The position numbers were made by a program, and so were the translations under genes. The notes beneath the pieces are model-generated. The model saw only the letters and a list, made by a program, of their open reading frames with translations. It had not been told where the DNA came from and made no database searches. Shown in pieces: positions 57,902 through 64,000 of a stretch of DNA of 64,000 nucleotides; the first letter of the stretch is position 1; each line of letters starts with the position of its first letter. The DNA is from JAKOWB01 sp038363005. Its GTDB lineage: Bacteria > Pseudomonadota > Alphaproteobacteria > Kiloniellales > JACOMY01. Location of the stretch: positions 1 to 64,000 of the forward strand of contig JBBQBI010000019.1 of NCBI GenBank assembly GCA_038363005.1. The letters are read 5' to 3'.

Positions 57902-59043
57902 AGCACCTCATTGCTCAGCACCAGGCAGTAGCCACCGCCGCCGCGGATCGCCTTGCAGCCGCGCTGCGCTTCGCTCCTCGACAGGCCGATGACCACGGCG
58001 TTGTACTTCCGCCCCAACCGGCTGGGCACCGCGGCGGTGCCGCCGTCGGCGAAGGCTGCCACCCGGCCTTTGCTCGCCTCCGCCACCGACAGCGCCTTGC
58101 CGCGGCTGCCATAAGCGCCGATCACCACGCCCCAGCCGGGCAGGCGCGCGACCACGCCATAGCCGCACTCATTCTCCTGCAGCACGGCGTCGGGCGGGCC
58201 ACCACCGGCGGCGATCGCCGGGTCGAGCGGCTGAAGCAGCCCGTTGGGCTGGCGCTTGGCGCGGGCCAGGGTATCGAAGGCCGCTTCCACCAGTGCGCGG
58301 GCTTCGCCGCTGCGCTGGTCCGGCGAGCGCTCGCCCAGGATCACCGCGACCACGCGGCGGCCGTCGCGCAGCGCAGAGACCACGAGGTTGTAGCCCGACT
58401 TGCAGGTGAAGCCGGTCTTCATCCCGTCGGCGCCGGCGAGCGAGCCCAGGATGCCGTTGATATTGCCCTGCCAGTCGCCGGCGAAGCTGAAGCCGGCCTG
58501 GCCGAACAGGCCGTAGTATTGCGGAAAATCGAGGATCAGGGCGCGTGCCAGCAGCGCCAGGTCGCGCGCCGTGGTCACCTGGCTGTCGTCCGGCAGGCCA
58601 CTGGCGTTGGCATAGTGCGTCGAGGTCATGCCGAGCTTGGCCGCCATGGCGTTCATCCGCAGGGCGAAGGCCGCCTCGTCGCCGGCCACCGCCTCGGCCA
58701 GCAGCACGGCCATGTCGTTGGCCGACCGCAGGATCAGCGCCTGCAAGGCATCCCAGACCGAGATCTCACGACCCTCGGCCAGGCCCAGGCTGGTGGTCGG
58801 CTGGGTCGAGGCGGTTTCGGATACGGTCAGCAGCTGGTCCGGTGCCAGGCGGGCTGTGGCCAGCTCCTGAAACACCAGGTAGGCAGTCATCAGCTTGGTC
58901 AAGGAGGCCGGATGCCAGCGGCGATCGCCGTCCTGGCTGCCCAGCACCTCGCCGGTCTCGATCACGACGACCAGGTTGGCCGCCTGGGCGACGCCTGGCA
59001 GCAACAGCCAGCAGATCAGCAGGGCCCGTAGTGCGGGCCGCAA
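57874..59043 (-). CDS. D-alanyl-D-alanine carboxypeptidase (S11) with SPOR-like C-terminal region
   Basis: This periplasmic PBP5/6-like enzyme trims the terminal D-Ala of peptidoglycan stems. The likely start is TTG 59041-59043, with GGAGG nine bases upstream, giving 389 residues that begin with a good signal peptide (1-21, cleavage after AQA). The frame to 59193 is antisense to the protease gene end and was rejected. Catalytic motifs: S47-xx-K50 (HPASLTKLM), SAN (ILRSANDMAVLL) and KTG (DGMKTGFTCKSGYN). Residues about 295-370 (WGVVIGAYGSRGKALSVAEASKGRV) resemble a SPOR peptidoglycan-binding domain. The upstream hairpin repeat sits right at its start. Confidence 0.88.
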   Translation of the reverse strand: MRPALRALLICWLLLPGVAQAANLVVVIETGEVLGSQDGDRRWHPASLTKLMTAYLVFQELATARLAPDQLLTVSETASTQPTTSLGLAEGREISVWDALQALILRSANDMAVLLAEAVAGDEAAFALRMNAMAAKLGMTSTHYANASGLPDDSQVTTARDLALLARALILDFPQYYGLFGQAGFSFAGDWQGNINGILGSLAGADGMKTGFTCKSGYNLVVSALRDGRRVVAVILGERSPDQRSGEARALVEAAFDTLARAKRQPNGLLQPLDPAIAAGGGPPDAVLQENECGYGVVARLPGWGVVIGAYGSRGKALSVAEASKGRVAAFADGGTAAVPSRLGRKYNAVVIGLSRSEAQRGCKAIRGGGGYCLVLSNEVLNNPLAVWR

Positions 59044-59050
59044 AAACCAA

Positions 59051-59090
59051 GCCCTCCCCCCGACGCCGGGGAGAGGGCGAGGTAGGGTGG
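59051..59090. repeat. Short C-rich inverted repeat at the carboxypeptidase start
   Basis: GCCCTCCCCC / GGGGAGAGGGC arms around CGACGCC form a hairpin related to 53947-54035. On the minus strand its left end supplies the GGAGGGC that serves as ribosome-binding site for the carboxypeptidase gene, so the element has become part of the gene's leader. Confidence 0.6.
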
Positions 59091-59095
59091 CCCGA

Positions 59096-60799
59096 CTAGG
59101 CGTCGCGCCACTCGTCGATCGTGCCGTCCTGATCCCAGTCGAGGCCGTAGTAGTCGGGTTCGCCATCCTCGTTGTCGTCGAAGATCCAGACATCGAAGGG
59201 ACCCTGATCGTCAGAGGTCGGCACCAGCTTGACGTCGATCACGCCGTTGAAGTTGTCGTCGAACAGCGCGTAGTCGGGCGCGCCGTCTTCGTCGTCGTCG
59301 ACGAGTATCACGTCGTAGTAGCCGTCGCCGTTGCGATCCGCGCCATAGGCGTCGACCTTGCCGTTGCCGTCGGTATCCAGCGGAAAGAACTCCGGCTCCT
59401 CCGCGGCTTCCTGCGGTTCGGTTGGCGGCTGCGCCGGGACGCCGGGCTGGGCAGTCTGCGGCGGCTGCGGCTGGGCCGGGACTCCGGGCTGGGCAGTCTG
59501 CGGCGGTTGCGGCTGGGCCGGGACGCCGGGCTGCGCGGTCTGCGGTGGTGTCGGCTGCGTGGGCTGGCTGCCCAACCTGGGCGCGTTAGCCGGCGGTGGC
59601 TCGTTACCCGCCATGGGCGCCGCTATGAAATCGCGGACCTCGTTGACCGAGAGCGCGTAGTTCAGGCCCTGGGACTCGGTGTTGATGAAGGAGTTGACGC
59701 CGATCAGCCTGCCCTCGTTGTCCATCAACGGGCCACCGGAGTTGCCGGGGTTGATCGGTGTCTGGGTCTGGATTACCTGGCCGTGCTGGGAAACGCCCAG
59801 CCCGATGTCCCATTGGTAGTTGTCGCGGATCTGGCTGATGTAGCCGCGGGTATAGGTCCAGCTCTCGCCCAGCGGATGGCCGACGGCGTGCACTTCGTCG
59901 CCGATATCGATGCCATCCATCGAACCGATGGCGATGACGGTGTCGCGTCTCGGCGCCTCCTGCAGCCTCAGCAGGGCCAGGTCCTGGCTCTGGCTGACCT
60001 TGATCACGTCGGCCAGCACGATCATGTCGTCGCTGAGCGGCTGGCCCTGCGGCGGACGGAACACCACGCCGACGGTGTTGTAGCCCTTCACCACGTGCCA
60101 GTTGGTCAGGATGTCGCCATCGGCGGTGATCATGGAGCCGGACCCTATCCCCTCGTTGGTCAGCACCAGCACGACGCCGTCGGCAACCTTCTTGAAGAGC
60201 TGCGAGCCGGTGCTGCTGAAGGTCGGCGGCTCCGGCGGTACCTTGGCCAGCTGGGCGGCGAAGCCGGTCTGCTTCTTGCCGGTGAAATCGCCCTTCGAGA
60301 AGGCGGAGAAGCCGGACAGCGGCGTGGCCTTGCCGCTGGGCTTGGCGCGGGAGAAAGCGCTGAACGTCGTCTGGTCCAGCGCCGTCACTGTATCGTCCAT
60401 GATGATGTAGGCGATCTTCGCCTGCTCGACGTTGCCGGCCTTGTCGGTGGCAAAGACCTGGAAGGATTCGCGGCCGTCGCCGACGCCCAGCGTGATCCAG
60501 TCCTTGGTGCCGGGCACTGCCAGCTTCTTGCCTTGGGTCAGCTGCACGTCGCTGGCCAGCGATTGCGGCTCGCCGCCGGCGGGCTGCCAGCGTACCGAGA
60601 CAGTCATGTCCTCGCTGGCGATGACCACCAGGCGGACCTGGCTGCCGGCGTGCAGCGGGGTATCGGCCGCGATCACCTGCGGGCCAAGCTCGGTCTTCAG
60701 CAGCAGCTGCGTCGTGAAGCCGTCGGCCGCCCGGGCGCCGAAAGGCAGGATCAGCGCTGCGCCGAACAGCAGGGCTGCGATCAGGTTCAGGAAACGCAT
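59096..60799 (-). CDS. Exported trypsin-like (S1C) serine protease with C-terminal six-unit Asp-rich repeat module
   Basis: The protein has 567 residues from ATG 60797-60799 with a signal peptide (1-24). An N-terminal beta-rich region (about 25-135, SVRWQPAGGEPQSL, FQVFATDKAGNVEQAKIAY) precedes the segment DQTTFSAFSRAKPSGKATP. The protease domain (about 200-395) has H235 (TNWHVV), D273 (SQDLALL) and S354 (NPGNSGGPL). A linker of three 14-residue PPQTAQPGVPAQPQ repeats (418-459, encoded by 42-bp repeats at 59423-59548) leads to six DxDxDG-type units starting at residues 475, 488, 501, 514, 541 and 554, period 13. These look like calcium-binding loops. No PDZ domain is present. A protease-less paralogue is encoded just upstream. 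Confidence 0.9.
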   Translation of the reverse strand: MRFLNLIAALLFGAALILPFGARAADGFTTQLLLKTELGPQVIAADTPLHAGSQVRLVVIASEDMTVSVRWQPAGGEPQSLASDVQLTQGKKLAVPGTKDWITLGVGDGRESFQVFATDKAGNVEQAKIAYIIMDDTVTALDQTTFSAFSRAKPSGKATPLSGFSAFSKGDFTGKKQTGFAAQLAKVPPEPPTFSSTGSQLFKKVADGVVLVLTNEGIGSGSMITADGDILTNWHVVKGYNTVGVVFRPPQGQPLSDDMIVLADVIKVSQSQDLALLRLQEAPRRDTVIAIGSMDGIDIGDEVHAVGHPLGESWTYTRGYISQIRDNYQWDIGLGVSQHGQVIQTQTPINPGNSGGPLMDNEGRLIGVNSFINTESQGLNYALSVNEVRDFIAAPMAGNEPPPANAPRLGSQPTQPTPPQTAQPGVPAQPQPPQTAQPGVPAQPQPPQTAQPGVPAQPPTEPQEAAEEPEFFPLDTDGNGKVDAYGADRNGDGYYDVILVDDDEDGAPDYALFDDNFNGVIDVKLVPTSDDQGPFDVWIFDDNEDGEPDYYGLDWDQDGTIDEWRDA

Positions 60800-61025
60800 G
60801 GAAGAGTCTCCATCGGTTGTTGCGGGACACTCCGGACCGTCGTTTCCCGGTCTCTCTGCCACCAGCGGCAAACGGGCGCGGCCTCGCATCGTGGGGTACT
60901 CTAGGCGCGCTATCGTCAACCCAGCAAGGCAAGGAGGCGCGCCGGCTTTGACGTAGCACCAGGACCGACCTGGAATTGGCGAGCCAGCTGATGGTCGGCG
61001 TGGCAGCAAGCGTCCAATAGAAGAG

Positions 61026-61076
61026 GCCCGCAGGCCCCGGCCGACGCCAGTGGCGTCCAGCCGGTCCCGCGGGCCC
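61026..61076 (-). terminator. Terminator hairpin after the small repeat-module protein
   Basis: An outer stem GGCCCGC/GCGGGCC (61026-61032 with 61070-61076) encloses an inner perfect GACGCC-AGT-GGCGTC stem. On the minus strand it is followed by TCTTCTATT. It lies 20 bases beyond the stop of the 61097-61771 gene and separates it from the protease gene. Confidence 0.6.
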
Positions 61077-61096
61077 CGGTACCCGTTAGCGCGGCA

Positions 61097-61771
61097 TTAG
61101 GCCGGGCGGAACTCGTCGATGGTCCCGTCCTGATCCCAGTCCAGGCCGTAGTAGTCGAACTTGCCGTCCTCGTTGTCGTCGAACATCCAGACATCGACCG
61201 GCTTGCCGGTGTTGTCCTTGGTCGGCACCAGCTTGGCATCGACCACGCCGTTGAAGTTGTCGTCGAAGTAGGCGTAGTCGGGATTACCGTCACCGTCCTC
61301 GTCGATCAGGATCATGTCGTACTGGCCATCGCCGTTGCGGTCGGCGCCCCAGGCGTCGTTCTTGCCGTCGCCGTTGGTATCAAGCGGGATGAACTGCAGC
61401 TGAGCCTCTTCCTGCGTCGGCTGAGCCGGCTGCGGCACGGCGGGCTGCGCCGGCTGCGGCACGGCGGGCTGCGCCGTCTGCGGCACGGCGGGCTGCGCCG
61501 GCTGCGCCGGCTGCGCCGGCTGGCTCGGCGACAGGGTCAGGTACTGGCTGTTGCGCTTTGCCCCGTGCAACGGCGTGCTGGTAAAGCCGGAGAAGGTCGA
61601 AAGCTTGCCGGTGGCGGCCGGCGGTGTGGCCTTGCCCAGGGCCGAGAAGGTCGTCTGGCCTGCGGTGAAGTCGGTGTCGACACTGAAGTCGGCTGCCTGC
61701 GCCCCGGTCATCGGCGCAACGAAGATCGCCGCACCGAGTAGAAGCGCCGCCGAAAAGGAATTGAAGCGCAT
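61097..61771 (-). CDS. Exported Asp-rich six-repeat protein, protease-less paralogue of the adjacent S1C protease
   Basis: The protein has 224 residues from ATG 61769-61771 (GGAGAA eight bases upstream; a GTG five codons earlier is less likely). The signal peptide (1-26) resembles that of the protease (MRFNSFSAALLLGAA / MRFLNLIAALLFGAA). GQTTFSALGKATP (39-50) echoes the protease's QTTFSAFSRAKPSGKATP. A PAQPAVPQ-repeat linker (about 83-118) is followed by six DxDxDG units starting at 131, 144, 157, 170, 198 and 211, about three-quarters identical to the protease module, including the closing YYGLDWDQDGTIDE. It thus keeps every part except the catalytic domain. The function is unknown; it may be a co-ligand, decoy or regulator of the protease. 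Confidence 0.85.
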   Translation of the reverse strand: MRFNSFSAALLLGAAIFVAPMTGAQAADFSVDTDFTAGQTTFSALGKATPPAATGKLSTFSGFTSTPLHGAKRNSQYLTLSPSQPAQPAQPAQPAVPQTAQPAVPQPAQPAVPQPAQPTQEEAQLQFIPLDTNGDGKNDAWGADRNGDGQYDMILIDEDGDGNPDYAYFDDNFNGVVDAKLVPTKDNTGKPVDVWMFDDNEDGKFDYYGLDWDQDGTIDEFRPA

Positions 61772-61965
61772 GTGTCTGTTCTCCACTGGTTTGGTCTAAG
61801 GGGTCTCGAAGGGCCGCTGCTGGCCCCCGGCCTGCCTCGCCCCTTATGTGCTGGGCAATCTAGTCCCGCCCGACACCCGCCATCAAGGCAAGGCAATCCG
61901 GGCCTTTTGACGCTGAAAGCGGCCAATTCCGCCATAATGTGGGCTTGATCACCCCCGCGGAGGCC

Positions 61966-62979
61966 CTAGTCGGCGGCGCGCGGGCCCCTGGGCGGGCCCA
62001 TGCGGGTCTTCTGCGGTGTCTGGTTGAAGCGCTCGCGGTAGCGCTTGGCGAAGTGCGAGGCCGAGACAAAGCCGCAAGCCAACCCGACCTCAGTGACCGA
62101 AAGGCTGGAATGGGTCAGCAGGCGGTGGGCGCGCTGCAGCCGCAGCTCGACATAGTGCGCACGCGGCGTGCAGCCGAGGTACTTCTGGAACAGGCGCTCG
62201 AGCTGGCGCACCGACAGCCCGGCCTGCTCGGCCAGCTCGCCCGAGGCGATGGGCTGCTCCAGGTTGGCCTCCATCACGCCGATGGCCTGCAGCAGCTTGG
62301 GGTGGCCGACGCCGACGCGCAGGCGCAGCGCCATGCGCTGCTCGTCGTCGTCGGTGCGGATGCGCTCGTGCAGGAACTGCTCGGCGACCTGCAGTGCCAG
62401 GTCGTGGCCATGGTCCTGCTCGATCAGGTTCAGCATCATGTCCAGCGAGGCGGTGCCGCCAGCGCAGGTGAAGCGATTGCGGTCGATACAATAGAGCTCG
62501 TCGTGAATGTCGAGCTCGGGGTGCATCTCGCGCAGTCCGGCGATGCATTGCCAGTGAATGGTGCAGGCGTAGCCGTCGAGCAATCCAGCCGCCGCCAGCA
62601 GGTGCGTGCCGTCCGACAGCGCACCCAGGCGCGCGCCTTGGCGGGCCTGACGGCGCAGCCAGTTGAACACCGCCTTGTCCTTGAACAGGTGGGCGTCCAG
62701 GCCGCCGCAGATTACCGCCGAATCGAGCGGCTCGTCCTGGTCGACCGCCGCCTGGGCATGCACCTCGATGGCGTTGGACGAGGGCATCGGCCGTCCGTCA
62801 TGGGTGTAGACGCGCCAGCGATAGAGCGTGCGCCCCGACAGCAGGTTGGCGGCGCGCAGCGGCTCGACCGCGGCGGTGAAGGCCAGCATGGCGAACTTCG
62901 GCAGCAGGCAGAAACCGAAGACCTTCGGTTCGCTGGCCGCGGCCTCGCCGCCATTGTCGCGCCTGCTTGCCGGCATCAT
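61966..62979 (-). CDS. GlxA/GbdR-CdhR-like AraC family transcriptional regulator
   Basis: The protein has 337 residues with a DJ-1/PfpI-like amidotransferase fold at about 18-190 (FGFCLLPKFAMLAFTAAVEPLRAANLLSGRTLYRW, DRNRFTCAGGTASLDMMLNLI) and a C-terminal AraC double HTH (about 225-325, SGELAEQAGLSVRQLERLFQKYLGCTPRAHYVELRLQRA and SVTEVGLACGFVSASHFAKRYRERF). This is the architecture of GbdR and CdhR, which activate glycine betaine and carnitine catabolism in Pseudomonas. Given the carnitine cluster 5-12 kb away, a role in quaternary-amine control is plausible but not shown. It begins ten bases after the ribF stop. Confidence 0.87.
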   Translation of the reverse strand: MMPASRRDNGGEAAASEPKVFGFCLLPKFAMLAFTAAVEPLRAANLLSGRTLYRWRVYTHDGRPMPSSNAIEVHAQAAVDQDEPLDSAVICGGLDAHLFKDKAVFNWLRRQARQGARLGALSDGTHLLAAAGLLDGYACTIHWQCIAGLREMHPELDIHDELYCIDRNRFTCAGGTASLDMMLNLIEQDHGHDLALQVAEQFLHERIRTDDDEQRMALRLRVGVGHPKLLQAIGVMEANLEQPIASGELAEQAGLSVRQLERLFQKYLGCTPRAHYVELRLQRAHRLLTHSSLSVTEVGLACGFVSASHFAKRYRERFNQTPQKTRMGPPRGPRAAD

Positions 62980-62988
62980 CGCGGGCCC

Positions 62989-63990
62989 TCAGGCCCCTCC
63001 CGTATCCGGCCCGACCGCCACGAAGGGACTGGCGGGCCAGGCGTTGTCCCATTCCTCCCAGGCCAGGGTCACCTTGGCGCGGCGGGAGTCCTCGTTCATC
63101 TGCTGGATCAGTGCCTCCAGCGAATCGAACGTCATCTCGCCCCGCAGGTGGTCGACCAACGCGACCCGCAGGTGCTTGCCGTAGAGGTCGCCGTCGAAGT
63201 CGAACAGATGCACCTCGAGCAGCGGCTTGTCGTAATTGAACATCGGGCTGATTCCGATGTTGGCGACGCCGGCCAGCCACTTGCCGCCGCCGCCATAGAG
63301 CTGGGCACGCACGGCGTAGACGCCGAAGGCTGGCTGCAGGATGTCCTCCAGCCCGATGTTGGCGGTGGGATAGCCCAGGGTGCGGCCGCGCTTGGCGCCG
63401 TGGCGCACGCGGCCCTCGATCTCGAAATAGCGGCCGAGCAGCAGCGCGGCGCGGGTCGGGTTGCCGGCCTGCAGCTGGCTGCGCACGTGGCTGGAGGAAT
63501 AGGGCTCGGTCCCGGCCGACACCACCCGGCGCATGACGGTAACGCCGAAGCCGTGCTTGCGGCCCTGCTGCGTCAGCAGCGCGGTGTCGCCCTGTCGCTG
63601 CCGGCCGAAGCAGAAGTTGTCGCCGACCACAATGTGGCGCACTGCCAGCCCCCGGGCGAGGACCGACTCGACGAAGTCCTCGGCACTCAGGCTGGCCAGG
63701 GCGCGGTTGAAGGGCAGGGCATAGAGGCAGTCGACGCCGAGCGACTGGATCAGTCGGGTCTTGACTCGGAAGGGGGTCAGGCGAAAGGGCGGCGCGGCCG
63801 GCTGGAAAAAACGTCTGGGATGCGGCTCGAAGGTCAGCACGCCGCTGGGCGCCTCGAACTCCCGCGCCAGGCGCTGCGCCTTGCCGATCACTGCCTGGTG
63901 GCCGCGATGCACGCCGTCGAAATTGCCGATGGCGACCACGGCGCCGCGCGCGGTCTCGGGTACGCTGTCAAAGTGACGATAGAGACGCAT
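62989..63990 (-). CDS. ribF: Bifunctional riboflavin kinase / FAD synthetase
   Basis: RibF phosphorylates riboflavin to FMN and adenylates it to FAD. The protein has 333 residues, slightly longer than the E. coli enzyme. The N-terminal FAD synthetase domain has VVAIGNFDGVHRGHQAVI (nucleotidyl-transferase HxGH), HIVVGDNFCFGRQRQGD and VSAGTEPYSSSHVRSQLQAG. The C-terminal kinase domain has EIEGRVRHGAKRGRTLGYPTANI and the terminal LLEVHLFDFDGDLYGKHLRVALVDHLRGEMTF. The ATG is at 63988-63990. The flavoenzymes of this window (TMADH-like, halogenase, acyl-CoA dehydrogenase) depend on its products in a general sense only. Confidence 0.96.
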   Translation of the reverse strand: MRLYRHFDSVPETARGAVVAIGNFDGVHRGHQAVIGKAQRLAREFEAPSGVLTFEPHPRRFFQPAAPPFRLTPFRVKTRLIQSLGVDCLYALPFNRALASLSAEDFVESVLARGLAVRHIVVGDNFCFGRQRQGDTALLTQQGRKHGFGVTVMRRVVSAGTEPYSSSHVRSQLQAGNPTRAALLLGRYFEIEGRVRHGAKRGRTLGYPTANIGLEDILQPAFGVYAVRAQLYGGGGKWLAGVANIGISPMFNYDKPLLEVHLFDFDGDLYGKHLRVALVDHLRGEMTFDSLEALIQQMNEDSRRAKVTLAWEEWDNAWPASPFVAVGPDTGGA

Positions 63991-64000
63991 GGGCCCAAGC

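Noticed and set aside
57874..59193. Carboxypeptidase starting at 59193
   Set aside because: The first 50 residues would be antisense to the end of the protease gene and to a repeat; a signal peptide begins right after the TTG at 59043.
59423..59548. 42-bp tandem repeats as a CRISPR-like array
   Set aside because: They are contiguous, in frame, and encode three 14-residue Pro/Gln linker repeats of the protease; there are no unique spacers or cas genes.

Overview
This is a chromosomal window from a high-GC bacterium, almost certainly an alphaproteobacterium and most like the Rhodospirillales. The evidence is the gene order NDUFA12 - mlaD - DUF2155 ... aat - accC - accB - aroQ and rne / amidase / mrcA / prfB, an NDUFA12-type complex I accessory subunit, a B12-dependent class II ribonucleotide reductase, and an RNase E with a long acidic insertion in its S1 domain. 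These are expectations from general knowledge; no database search was run. Genes are tightly packed, with many 1-4 base overlaps. Some start at GTG or TTG. I saw no tRNA, rRNA, transposase, integrase or CRISPR array.

Layout. 1-2.2 kb: the end of clpA, a DUF2007 protein and a CaiB/BaiF CoA-transferase. 2.2-7.5 kb: a LysR regulator divergent from a secreted alpha/beta hydrolase and a secreted GlcG/HbpS-like protein, then YihY, a Sel1-repeat protein and a FemAB-like acyltransferase. 7.6-11.6 kb: amine catabolism, with a trimethylamine dehydrogenase-type flavoprotein, a gamma-glutamylpolyamine synthetase-like protein and RidA. 11.9-15.6 kb: nrdJ, with a clear terminator and a candidate NrdR box pair. 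15.9-17.9 kb: a tandem-fused DMT transporter. 18-20.1 kb: NDUFA12, two mlaD copies, a small protein and DUF2155. 20.1-24.9 kb: hspQ and an RND pump. 24.9-27.9 kb: aat, accC, accB and aroQ. 28-31 kb: a triple-PAS hybrid histidine kinase. 31-37.9 kb: a DsbA-family protein, an M48 protease, a lipoprotein gamma-glutamyltransferase, an aminotransferase, mtgA and a class V PLP enzyme. 38-47.1 kb: rne, an AMIN amidase, PBP1A, and prfB with a programmed frameshift. 47.2-49.8 kb: a glycosyltransferase and a flavin-dependent halogenase. 49.9-56.6 kb: a carnitine/gamma-butyrobetaine catabolic cluster. 56.7-57.7 kb: a small isochorismatase/XRE cassette. 57.9-61.8 kb: a D,D-carboxypeptidase, a secreted trypsin-like protease and a protease-less paralogue of it. 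62-64 kb: a GlxA/GbdR-like regulator and ribF.

How the genes fit together. The 49.9-56.6 kb cluster encodes a CoA ligase, acyl-CoA dehydrogenase, CaiD-like hydratase, carnitine dehydrogenase fused to a thioesterase, a BKACE (DUF849) cleavage enzyme, and a second stand-alone paralogous thioesterase. Together these can be read as a route from gamma-butyrobetaine or crotonobetaine through carnitine to glycine betaine. The TMADH-like flavoprotein at 7.6 kb and the GbdR/CdhR-like regulator at 62 kb could extend or control such quaternary-amine use, but they are not linked to the cluster.

The least ordinary item is the 59.1-61.8 kb pair. Two exported proteins, one with a complete His-Asp-Ser protease domain and one without it, share a C-terminal module of six aspartate-rich 13-residue units. 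Other notable points are a cassette flanked by imperfect direct repeats derived from the carboxypeptidase gene end, two families of dispersed palindromic repeats, and a doubled DMT transporter.
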